The notes beneath the pieces are model-generated. The model ran no database searches, was not told the origin of the DNA, and was given only the letters and a program-made list of their open reading frames with translations. Positions 29,795-36,231 of a DNA stretch of 36,231 nt are shown one piece after another. This DNA is from Methanoculleus sp. UBA208. GTDB lineage: Archaea; Halobacteriota; Methanomicrobia; Methanomicrobiales; Methanoculleaceae. The stretch is from the NCBI RefSeq assembly GCF_002498065.1, contig NZ_DAFZ01000084.1, positions 1 to 36,231 of the forward strand, given 5' to 3'. The translations under genes and the position numbers were made by a program. Position 1 is the stretch's first letter; the number at the start of each line of letters is the position of its first letter.

Positions 29795-31682
29795 CGGACG
29801 GCTGCTGCTGGCTGATGCAGTGGATCGCGCCGAGACCCTCGACCATCGCCGTGCAGTCGATCCCGACGACCTCCCGGTCGGGGAAGGCCTGCCGGATCCG
29901 TGCCAGGGCAATCTCGTCGTTCGGGTGCTTGAAGACCGGCACCAGCACGACGGTGTTTCCGATGTAAAAGTTCGCGTAACTCGCCGGCAGCCTCTCCGCG
30001 CCGCCGACCCTCCCCGGCATCGGGAGCGGGATGACCGTTAAGGGGTTGCCGTCCTGGTCGGCTGATGCCGCGAGGATCTCGTAGTTCTCCTGCAGGACGG
30101 CGTAGTTTTCGTCGTCCTCGTTCTCCTCAAGAGCGCACAGAACCGTCGTCGGATTCACGAACCGAACGATATCGTCGATGTGGCCGTCGGTGTCGTCTCC
30201 GGCGATGCCCTGCTTTAACCAGATGACGTGGCCGGCGCCCAGGTAGGCCTCGAGGTAGGCCTCGATCTCCTCCCGGGAGAGGTGCGGGTTCCGGTTCGGG
30301 TTCAAGAGGCACGCCTCCGTCGTGATCACCGTGCCGCACCCGTTCACCTCGACTGAGCCGCCCTCGAGGACGATCCCGGGGGTGAATAGGGGGAGTTCCA
30401 GATCGCGGTTCATGATGAGCGGGATCCGGGTATCTCCCATGAGTTCCGTGTACTTCTCTCCCCAGGCGTTGAACATCCAGTTCACCATCGCGAGGCTCCC
30501 GGTCCTGGGGTTAACCAGGAACGCCGGCCCGTAGTCCCGGAACCAGACATCGGCGTAATCGGCGGGATGGAACCTGACGCCCCCCGTATCGACGCCCTCC
30601 TCCTCCAGCATCGCCACGATCCGGGTACGCATCTTCTCGTCGGTGACGAGCAGGTCGACGGTCTCCGACCCGCGAAGCGCCGCGATGATCTCGACGTAGA
30701 TCCCCTCCACCGCCGCAAGGTCGGGGAACGTCTCGCGGTCGTGAGGCCAGGAGAGCCAGACGGCGTCGTGCGCCTCCCACTCCGCCGGCATGCGGTAGCC
30801 CGATCCCGCAGGGGTCCTCCCCGGCAGGAACCTCCGGGTGAGCGCCCCGTAGGTCTCCGGCCGCCGGTTCCGGAAAAATCCCCAACCCTCCCGGACGGCC
30901 TCGTTTCCCGCGAGGTCGACCTCCACGACGAGAACCTCTTCGTCGGTCTCGCTCGCCCGGGAAAGGACGTTCCCGAAGGCGTCGGCGACGAACGAACTCC
31001 CGAAGAACCGGATGTCCCCCTCGTCGCCCACCCGGTTGACGGCGGCGACGTGGACGCTGTTTGCTATCGCGTGGCCGCGCTGCACCGTCTCCCACGCCTC
31101 GCGCCAGTCGCCCTCTGGAGGCTCCTCCCCCGCAATCCTGCCAATGGCGGTCGGGTAGAAGACGATCTCCGCGCCCTGCAGCGCAACCGTCCTCGCGGCC
31201 TCCGGGAACCACTGGTCGTAACAGATGAGCACGGCGATCCGGCCGTGCCGGGTATCGTAGACCCGGTAGCGGTCGCCGGGCCGGAAATAATTCTTCTCGT
31301 AGAAGAGCGGGTCGTAAGGGACGTGCACCTTCCGATAGGCGGGAAGCAGCCGCCCGTCGGCATCGATCACCACCGCGGTGTTGTAGTGCTCCCCCGACTC
31401 GGCACGCTCGTAGACCGGCACGACGATCACCACGCCGTGCTCCCGGGCAAGCGCCGAGAACGCTTCGGTCGAGGGGCCCGGAATGGTCTCGGCGTAAGCG
31501 GAGGCGTCCGTATCCTCGTACTGCGGGAAGTAGGGGGCCCGGTAGAGTTCCTGCAGGCAGAGGATCCGCGCACCCTTCGCGATCGCCGCTCTCGCCATCT
31601 CGAGGGTGCGGGCCAGGTTGCGGCCGGCATCCTCGCTCACCGCCGTCTGGATGAGGCCGATCGTTTGCGTGCTCATCTCCAT
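29754..31682 (-). CDS. Fused N-carbamoylputrescine amidase-agmatine deiminase (AguB-AguA)
   Basis: One open frame of about 642 residues carrying two enzymes. Residues 1 to about 285 are a nitrilase-superfamily amidase (AguB-like) with triad Glu in CLQELYRAP (about 45), Lys in YRKVHVP (about 118) and Cys in LICYDQWFPE (about 154). Residues from about 298 are an agmatine deiminase (AguA, PAD fold) with WFRDYGP (Asp about 383), EGGSVEVN, GHIDDIVRF (His about 501) and catalytic Cys in GLGAIHCISQQ (about 622). Together they convert agmatine to carbamoylputrescine and then putrescine, CO2 and ammonia. I chose ATG 31682, with GGAG 5 nt upstream; ATGs at 31685 and 31676 are alternatives. Reading is continuous across the join, with no stop or frameshift. 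Confidence 0.93.
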   Translation of the reverse strand: MEMSTQTIGLIQTAVSEDAGRNLARTLEMARAAIAKGARILCLQELYRAPYFPQYEDTDASAYAETIPGPSTEAFSALAREHGVVIVVPVYERAESGEHYNTAVVIDADGRLLPAYRKVHVPYDPLFYEKNYFRPGDRYRVYDTRHGRIAVLICYDQWFPEAARTVALQGAEIVFYPTAIGRIAGEEPPEGDWREAWETVQRGHAIANSVHVAAVNRVGDEGDIRFFGSSFVADAFGNVLSRASETDEEVLVVEVDLAGNEAVREGWGFFRNRRPETYGALTRRFLPGRTPAGSGYRMPAEWEAHDAVWLSWPHDRETFPDLAAVEGIYVEIIAALRGSETVDLLVTDEKMRTRIVAMLEEEGVDTGGVRFHPADYADVWFRDYGPAFLVNPRTGSLAMVNWMFNAWGEKYTELMGDTRIPLIMNRDLELPLFTPGIVLEGGSVEVNGCGTVITTEACLLNPNRNPHLSREEIEAYLEAYLGAGHVIWLKQGIAGDDTDGHIDDIVRFVNPTTVLCALEENEDDENYAVLQENYEILAASADQDGNPLTVIPLPMPGRVGGAERLPASYANFYIGNTVVLVPVFKHPNDEIALARIRQAFPDREVVGIDCTAMVEGLGAIHCISQQQPSVTSPRAEGASREE

Positions 31683-31713
31683 CATCTCTCCGTATCGGTA
31701 GGACGCTCCAGCG

Positions 31714-31721
31714 TTTTATAG
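31714..31721 (+). promoter_or_regulatory. Candidate promoter of mntP
   Basis: TTTTATAG within the 92-bp divergent gap, about 55-60 bp before ATG 31775. Just upstream GACGCTCCAGCGTT has a short GCT/AGC pairing. No manganese riboswitch of the yybP-ykoY type is evident. Confidence 0.45.
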
Positions 31722-31774
31722 CATCCGCCGGGCCATAGCGTTATCCAGCAGTGCGTCGGATCTCTCTGGAAGCA

Positions 31775-32335
31775 ATGGAGTTCGCGACAACCCTCCTCAT
31801 CGCCGTCGGCCTCGCGATGGATGCGTTTGCCGTCTCGATCAGCGGAGGCGCCACCCTGCGGGAGGAACGGGGCCGATGGGCCGTTATAATCGGCGCGCTC
31901 TTCGGCGGGTTCCAGGCGGGGATGCCGGTGCTCGGGTGGCTCGGTGGGGTGAACCTGACCTCGTTCATCGGGTCCTGCGGCCCCTGGATCGCCTTCCTGC
32001 TGCTTGCCCTGATCGGCGGGAAGATGATCGCCGAGGCTTTGCGGGGAGACGGCGAGAGCGTGCAGTTTGCCGCCGGGAGCGCGGCAATGCTCCTCCTGCT
32101 CGCCGTGGCGACGAGCATCGATGCGCTCGCCGTCGGCGTCACGTTCGCCGTGCTGGACACCCCCATCCTCTGGCCCGCAGTCACGATCGGCATCGTGACC
32201 TTCGCCCTCTCCGCCGCCGGCGTGCTCGTGGGGAGCTCCTTTAGCCGGGTATTCGGGCGGAAGGCCGAGATCCTCGGCGGGGTGATCCTCGTCGGGATCG
32301 GTCTGCGGATCCTGCTCGACCACCTCTTCTTCTAA
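31775..32335 (+). CDS. mntP: Manganese efflux pump MntP
   Basis: Six-span membrane exporter of Mn2+, 186 residues, the normal family length. The two repeated halves each carry the family motif with an intramembrane Asp: GLAMDAFAVSISGG (about residues 12-25) and ATSIDALAVGVTF (about 114-126). Other spans, such as AFLLLALIGGKMIAEAL and EILGGVILVGIGLRILLDH, match in order. Start chosen at ATG 31775; the GTG at 31751 would add eight polar residues. It is divergent from the AguB-AguA gene and its stop is 3 bp from the convergent DUF362 gene. A role in metal homeostasis is well founded for the family. Confidence 0.92.
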   Translation: MEFATTLLIAVGLAMDAFAVSISGGATLREERGRWAVIIGALFGGFQAGMPVLGWLGGVNLTSFIGSCGPWIAFLLLALIGGKMIAEALRGDGESVQFAAGSAAMLLLLAVATSIDALAVGVTFAVLDTPILWPAVTIGIVTFALSAAGVLVGSSFSRVFGRKAEILGGVILVGIGLRILLDHLFF

Positions 32336-32338
32336 CCC

Positions 32339-33259
32339 TCAGGCGGTCTCGTCCAGGATCCGCCGCAGATCGAGGACCAGGTCTTTGCTCTCGGAGTCGA
32401 GCGCGACGAGCCGCAGATCCTCTGCCGACCGAACGCCGATGTCGAGCTCCACCGCCCTGGCGATCGGGTCCATCGCAAATATCCGGCCCCGCATCACATC
32501 CGGCGTCGAGCCGTAGTGGCGGAGAAGCGCGATACCGGCGGCATCGAGGGCGACCCGGTCGGTGCTTGCGAGGATGACGTTCGGGGCGATACGGGTGCCC
32601 CGCTCGGGCCCCCCGGTCGAAAACCCTTCCGTCGCGTCCATGACGGCGACGTCACAGCGGCAGAACCGGTTGATCTCGGCGATCATCCTGCGCTGGTGCG
32701 TCGAGGCGTGCAGTTCCGCCATGTAGTTGTAGCCGTTCCCGGGGTCTCTCGCGGCAACGGCCCCCACCAGGTTCTTCAGGGAGAGGGAGACGTGCCCGCC
32801 GAACCGGTGGGTCTTCAAGCAGCAGGTCTGGACCACCGCATCGGCCTCCCGGAAGAGCCGGGCGACCAGAAACCCGCGCTCCCAGTGGAGACCGTCCGGC
32901 GGGATTGCCTCCCACCCCTCGGTGGGAAGGCCGTCGAGCACCGTCACCTCCGCTCCCGACCGGGCCGCCACGTCGACGGCGCCCCGGTTCTCCAGCACCG
33001 TGCGGGTCTCCCCCATCCCGCTCCGCTCCCCGAGCCGGACCGTCCCGGCGCCGGCATCGCGGATCTGTCCGAGGACCGCTTCAAGCATATCGGGATGGGT
33101 CGTCGCGGGGAACGGGTCGTCGCTGTTGAAGTTCGCCTTGACCGCAACGGCCTTCCCATCGAAGGGGGGAAGGCCGATCTCGCGCCAGAGTGTCTTAACG
33201 GCGTGGTAGCGATCCGATGCGTCGATGATGTAGACTTCAGATGCCGCCGGGGATGCCAT
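32339..33259 (-). CDS. DUF362 domain protein
   Basis: Protein of about 306 residues of the DUF362 family, whose members are often fused to ferredoxin domains; this one has none. Visible features are VAVKANFNSDDPFPATTHP near 40, a GERSGMGETRTVLENRG loop near 80, and the family core CCLKTHRFGGHVSLSLKNLVGAV near 145-167, with vicinal cysteines. A late block reads RIAPNVILASTDRVALDA. Function is unknown. A minus-strand TTTTATAG sits 24-31 bp before ATG 33259, which supports that start as leaderless and argues against the TTG at 33280. Confidence 0.85.
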   Translation of the reverse strand: MASPAASEVYIIDASDRYHAVKTLWREIGLPPFDGKAVAVKANFNSDDPFPATTHPDMLEAVLGQIRDAGAGTVRLGERSGMGETRTVLENRGAVDVAARSGAEVTVLDGLPTEGWEAIPPDGLHWERGFLVARLFREADAVVQTCCLKTHRFGGHVSLSLKNLVGAVAARDPGNGYNYMAELHASTHQRRMIAEINRFCRCDVAVMDATEGFSTGGPERGTRIAPNVILASTDRVALDAAGIALLRHYGSTPDVMRGRIFAMDPIARAVELDIGVRSAEDLRLVALDSESKDLVLDLRRILDETA

Positions 33260-33281
33260 GCGCGCAGAGTGGCTCGCCAAC

Positions 33282-33291
33282 CTATAAAATT
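33282..33291 (-). promoter_or_regulatory. Promoter of the DUF362 gene
   Basis: AATTTTATAG on the minus strand, about 28 bp before ATG 33259, matching an archaeal TATA box with leaderless spacing. Confidence 0.6.
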
Positions 33292-33300
33292 GTATGCCGC

Positions 33301-33489
33301 AGGCCCGGATCGGGATAAAAAGGCTGATTTAAAAATAATCATTTAACTTTATGTTAATGTTAAGTAAATTACATTGAAACCGGATTGAAAAAGTCTTCCC
33401 CACCCCGCTACGGACCGGGGCCACGCACTCCGGCGTTCAGGATACCTGCGGCTCCCGACATGAGAAGGGGACCGGCAACCCGCCCCGCC
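33301..33489. other. AT-rich intergenic region
   Basis: No gene in these 189 bp. Bases 33325-33375 form the most AT-rich patch of the window, with several TTAA and GTTAA/TTAAC words in both orientations. On the minus strand it offers T-runs that could end the DUF2703/ABC operon. Bases 33400-33489 are ordinary GC-rich sequence. Confidence 0.5.
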
Positions 33490-33894
33490 TCACTCCATCT
33501 CGAGCGCTTTTGCGGCGGCCCGCCCGATCAGTTCCGGCGGGATTGCCTCGTACTCCTCGCCGTTGTAGCGGAGCGTCCGGCACTCCGCCTCCTCTTCCCC
33601 GCAGGTTTCGCAGGATTCACATGATGCGCAGGCACAGGCCGTCGCGGTCACCTCGACCCCTTCGAGGAGCTTCTCGACCGGGATCCCGTTGAAGAGGAGG
33701 CACTCCGACTCTGCGGCGGCATCGTCGGGGAGGACCGTCTTGACCACCCGGACGCCGACCCCCTCCATCTCGAGGAGCATGCAGATCTCCGCGAGGACCG
33801 CCGCAAGGGTCATCCCGGTCTCCTCGAACTCTTCAGGGGTCTTTTCGACGTTCCCTTCGGCGTGTCTCCATTCGATGACGAGTTCCTTCTTCAT
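33490..33894 (-). CDS. DUF2703 family cysteine-rich protein (copy 1)
   Basis: Small cytosolic protein of 134 residues of the DUF2703 family, opening ELVIEWRH and ending EAIPPELIGRAAAKAL as in relatives. Function is unknown; thioredoxin-like folding and metal or thiol binding are plausible. The centre has a dense cysteine cluster, with Cys at six positions over about 20 residues (CACASCESCETC, then a Cys eight residues later). The CxxC that the second copy has near its N-terminus is missing here (TPEEFEET). ATG 33894 is preceded by GGAGGTG at 4-5 nt, the best ribosome site in the region. It follows the ABC permease by 53 bp in the same direction, so is probably the last gene of that operon. 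Confidence 0.85.
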   Translation of the reverse strand: MKKELVIEWRHAEGNVEKTPEEFEETGMTLAAVLAEICMLLEMEGVGVRVVKTVLPDDAAAESECLLFNGIPVEKLLEGVEVTATACACASCESCETCGEEEAECRTLRYNGEEYEAIPPELIGRAAAKALEME

Positions 33895-33947
33895 GGTGCA
33901 CCTCCACTGTTGGCACCGACCCGACATCTTCCTGTCGCTGCACCGGA

Positions 33948-34703
33948 TCAGATCCTCCGCGGCATGCTCCGCCTGTGCAGGTGCATCGCGGCGGCGGTGA
34001 AGACCAGGGTGAACCCGGCGAGCGCCCCGATATCGATGGGGACCGGGAAGTAGTGTGCGCCGGTGAACGAGTAGCGGACAATGTCCGTGAAGTAGGTGAG
34101 CGGCGAGCAGGCCGCCAGCATGAGCCCCCACGCCGGCATCTGCTCCAGGGGGACGAAGATGCCGGATATGAAGACGAGCGGGAACTTCAGGAGGGTGGAG
34201 AGCATCATGATATTCGAGGGCAGGTTCGTCGGGGGGACGGCAAGGAGGACGCCGAAGCCTGAGAAACAGCATGCGGCAATGAGGATTCCAAAACCAAGCA
34301 CGATGCCGTGCAGGAGGGGTAGGCCGAGCGCAAGCCCGATGAGGAGGGTGATTGCCGTGACCCCGATCCCGAAGAGGGTGGAAGCAATCATGTCCCCGAG
34401 GACGATCGCCTCGACGGTGACCGGGCAGGCTGCAAGGCGTTCGAGCGTCCTTGCCTGACCCTCCCAGGGGAAGATTGCCGGCGAAACGGCGGTCGAAGTG
34501 AAGAAGAGGGTCATTCCCACAAGTCCGGAGATGAGAAACGCGAGAGGGAGCTGCCGGCCGCCCAGGAAGAATGCCAGGAACAGGAAGACCGGCATGAAGA
34601 TCCCGAAGATGAGCACCGGACCCTTGAGGTAGTAGACGCGGATGTCTTTCCTCGCGATCACCCAGGCCCGCCGCACCTGCTCGCCGTACGCCGCCGGGTT
34701 CAC
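33948..34703 (-). CDS. ABC-2 type transporter permease
   Basis: Integral membrane subunit of an ABC-2 exporter, about 251 residues with six predicted spans. The first half contains VLIFGIFMPVFLFLAFFLGG and LAFLISGLVGMTLFF. The conserved ABC-2 region near 170-205 reads FPLVFISGIFVPLEQMPAWG, followed by the family's SPLTYFTDIVRYSFTG. It starts at GTG 34703, which overlaps the ATPase stop codon (GTGA); GGAGGAGC lies just upstream. The gene order ATPase-permease-DUF2703 suggests a shared task. The substrate is unknown; DrrB-type drug or lipid exporters are the nearest general class. Confidence 0.88.
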   Translation of the reverse strand: MNPAAYGEQVRRAWVIARKDIRVYYLKGPVLIFGIFMPVFLFLAFFLGGRQLPLAFLISGLVGMTLFFTSTAVSPAIFPWEGQARTLERLAACPVTVEAIVLGDMIASTLFGIGVTAITLLIGLALGLPLLHGIVLGFGILIAACCFSGFGVLLAVPPTNLPSNIMMLSTLLKFPLVFISGIFVPLEQMPAWGLMLAACSPLTYFTDIVRYSFTGAHYFPVPIDIGALAGFTLVFTAAAMHLHRRSMPRRI

Positions 34704-35665
34704 GGTTGCTCCTCCCCGGTCAGCCGCAGGAAGGCCCTGTCAAGCGACGGGGCAAGGGTGTTTAGGGTGAGGATCGTCGCACCGCGATCTCCGCTGAAGG
34801 CCACCAGGGACCTGATGGTCAGGTCCGGATTCCCCGTGGTGATCCGCCACACATCTCCCGTCCGGCTTGCCCCGGCCACGCCGTCGAGCCCCGCGAGGGC
34901 GTCGGCGGGCACCGGCCGGTCGAAGCTCACCTCAAGCCGGTGCATGCGGTCGATCGCCGTCTTCAGCCTCTCGGGAGCATCGATCGCGACGATCTTGCCG
35001 GCCCGGATGATGCCTATGCGGTCGCAGAGCCGGTTCGCCTCCTCCATGTTGTGGGTGGTGAGAAAGATGGTGGTCCCGTCCGTGTTCAACTCGCGCAGAA
35101 GGACGAGGATCATCTGCGTGCTCTGCACGTCAAGCCCGCTCGTCGGCTCGTCGAGGAAGAGGAGGTCGGGCTCGTGGAGGAGCGCCATGGCGAGGATGAG
35201 CCGCTGTTTCATGCCTTTCGAGTAACCCTTCACTTTCTGGTCACTTCTCCCGGAGAGGCCGAGGGTCTCGAGGAGGTCGCTTGAGCGCCGTTCTGCCCGG
35301 GTGCGGTCGAGCCCGTAGAGGTCCCCCACCAGCATGAGGTTCTGCCACGCGGTAAGGTCGACGTAGGCGTTCGAGGTCTCGGGCACGACGCCAAACCGCT
35401 GTTTCGCCAGGACCGGCTCCTTCTGGATATCATGCCCGAAGATCCTCACGCTTCCGCCGTCAATCGGGACGACGCCGGTGAGCATCCGCGTGGTCGTGGT
35501 CTTCCCGGCGCCGTTCGGCCCGAGGAACCCGAAGATCTCGCCCCGGCGAACCTCGAACGAGATGCCGTCCACGGCGGTTATGGCGCCGAAGGTCTTTGTG
35601 AGGCTCTCGACCTCGATCACGTTCGGCCCACCGGCCGACGGGTCGTCACTGTTCTCTTTGATCAC
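34700..35665 (-). CDS. ABC-2 transporter ATP-binding protein
   Basis: ATPase subunit of an exporter, 321 residues, DrrA/CcmA-like. Walker A GPNGAGKT (49-56), Q-loop region VVPETSNAYVDLTAWQN (Gln replaced by Glu, as often in this class), signature YSKGMKQ (148-154), Walker B LLFLDEP (168-174), D-loop SGLD and switch His in TTHNMEE. A C-terminal extension of about 100 residues resembles that of DrrA. It starts at GTG 35665; an alternative GTG at 35620, preceded by GGTG, would remove 15 non-conserved residues. It overlaps the permease gene by 4 bp. A minus-strand CTTTAATAC 37-45 bp upstream is the likely promoter. Confidence 0.92.
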   Translation of the reverse strand: MIKENSDDPSAGGPNVIEVESLTKTFGAITAVDGISFEVRRGEIFGFLGPNGAGKTTTTRMLTGVVPIDGGSVRIFGHDIQKEPVLAKQRFGVVPETSNAYVDLTAWQNLMLVGDLYGLDRTRAERRSSDLLETLGLSGRSDQKVKGYSKGMKQRLILAMALLHEPDLLFLDEPTSGLDVQSTQMILVLLRELNTDGTTIFLTTHNMEEANRLCDRIGIIRAGKIVAIDAPERLKTAIDRMHRLEVSFDRPVPADALAGLDGVAGASRTGDVWRITTGNPDLTIRSLVAFSGDRGATILTLNTLAPSLDRAFLRLTGEEQP

Positions 35666-35701
35666 GGCGTTCCGTCCCGAACGATATGTTTGAGGGAGAG
35701 A

Positions 35702-35710
35702 GTATTAAAG
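35702..35710 (-). promoter_or_regulatory. Candidate promoter of the ABC exporter operon
   Basis: CTTTAATAC on the minus strand in the 143-bp gap after the partial DUF2703 gene. It suggests that the ABC genes can be transcribed on their own. Confidence 0.45.
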
Positions 35711-35808
35711 GTGCATCTTATCGGCCGGGCTGCAAGCCGTTCGCTATTCCGGCCTCGGGGACAACTTCGACGTTGTGTGTGCAGGCGGAGAGCGCGTCTC
35801 CGCCACGA

Positions 35809-36231
35809 TCACTCCAGCCCAAGCGCCTTCAGCACCGCACGGGCGATCAGTTCGGGCGGGATCGACTCGTAACGCTCGCCGCCGTAATCGACCGCACGGC
35901 ACTCGACGTCATCCTGCCCGGTGATACAGGCACAGGAGGCGCAGGGCGTGCTGGTAACTTCCATGCCTTCGATGAGGTTCTCGAGCGGTACGCCGTTGAA
36001 GAGGATGGTGTTTGAGTCTGCTATCGCATCGTGTGGAAGGACGTTCTCGACGAATTTGACCGTGATGCCCGCATCTTCAAGGGCTGCACGAATCCGATCG
36101 GCTGTTTCTCTCATCGCCTTCCCGGTCTCGCTGCACAGTTCGCAGGTATGCTCGATATCGCTCCCGATATGCCGCCATTCGACGACGAGGGTATCCGTCG
36201 ATCCTTCGCAGCCGCAGCCGCATCCACCGGA
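35809..36231 (-). CDS. DUF2703 family cysteine-rich protein (copy 2, 5' end missing)
   Basis: Partial gene that enters from the right window edge; the visible 140 residues include the family opening TLVVEWRH and ending YESIPPELIARAVLKAL. The frame is open to base 36231 and encodes an extra N-terminal segment with CGCGC, then CELC, before the core. The ATG at 36114 is internal to the domain and is not the true start. The core carries CASCAC and a further Cys (DVEC), fewer than copy 1. It lies 143 bp upstream of the ABC exporter operon, in the same direction. Function is unknown; thiol or metal(loid) binding is inferred from cysteine content. Confidence 0.85.
   Translation of the reverse strand, partial: SGGCGCGCEGSTDTLVVEWRHIGSDIEHTCELCSETGKAMRETADRIRAALEDAGITVKFVENVLPHDAIADSNTILFNGVPLENLIEGMEVTSTPCASCACITGQDDVECRAVDYGGERYESIPPELIARAVLKALGLE

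Noticed and set aside
31685..31774. Manganese riboswitch before mntP
   Set aside because: The 90-bp gap lacks the paired arms expected of the yybP-ykoY element and is mostly promoter sequence.
33895..34272. N-terminal extension of DUF2703 copy 1
   Set aside because: It would run through the permease gene. ATG 33894 with GGAGGTG and the family opening defines the true start.
36112..36114. Start of DUF2703 copy 2 at ATG 36114
   Set aside because: The family opening VVEWRH and CELC lie upstream in the same open frame, so the start is outside the window.

Overview
The window looks like chromosome from a high-GC methanogenic archaeon of the order Methanomicrobiales, most likely Methanoculleus or a close relative. 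Archaeal signs are the proteasome-assembly PAC2 protein, DUF473 and DUF5611 proteins typical of methanogens, an archaeal-type methionyl-tRNA synthetase, the archaeal riboflavin-pathway reductase, TATA boxes 25-35 bp before many starts, T-run terminators, tRNA genes without encoded CCA, and Shine-Dalgarno sites matching GGAGGTGAT. The genus is inferred from overall gene content and GC, not from a marker gene.

Layout. 1-1930: DUF5611 protein, then a PAC2 chaperone/DUF473 pair, a hairpin-repeat cluster and tRNA-Arg(TCT). 2026-6021: metG, a conserved protein of unknown function, a DHH phosphoesterase and tRNA-Phe(GAA). 6169-10057: hemerythrin-like protein, an orphan TrpF-like barrel, and a large soluble PAS/GAF histidine kinase. 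10058-10985: more than 900 bp without a credible gene, filled with G-rich, palindromic and hairpin repeats. 10995-14542: two-part ferritin-like protein, Hsp20, and a TreT-like glycosyltransferase. 14645-17775: membrane histidine kinase plus response regulator, then the riboflavin-pathway reductase. 17875-22296: lipoprotein, FMN-binding glutamate synthase-type protein, nucleotide-sugar epimerase, small membrane protein. 22297-22560: another hairpin-repeat cluster. 22607-29794: two-subunit 2-oxoacid oxidoreductase, SDR, MFS transporter, secreted SagB-like and cytosolic nitroreductases, TMEM175-type channel. 29754-33259: fused AguB-AguA enzyme, MntP, DUF362 protein. 33490-36231: an ABC-2 exporter flanked on both sides by cysteine-rich DUF2703 proteins, the last cut by the window edge.

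Most genes are housekeeping or scattered metabolic genes in short operons. The most unusual parts are (i) an intergenic family of short hairpins, often capped by C-GAA-G or GNNA loops, whose stems change sequence but keep pairing; (ii) a G-quadruplex-type repeat present twice in opposite orientation; (iii) a single polypeptide carrying both enzymes that turn agmatine into putrescine; and (iv) the DUF2703/ABC exporter/DUF2703 cluster. No CRISPR array, insertion-sequence transposase, rRNA or phage gene was seen.
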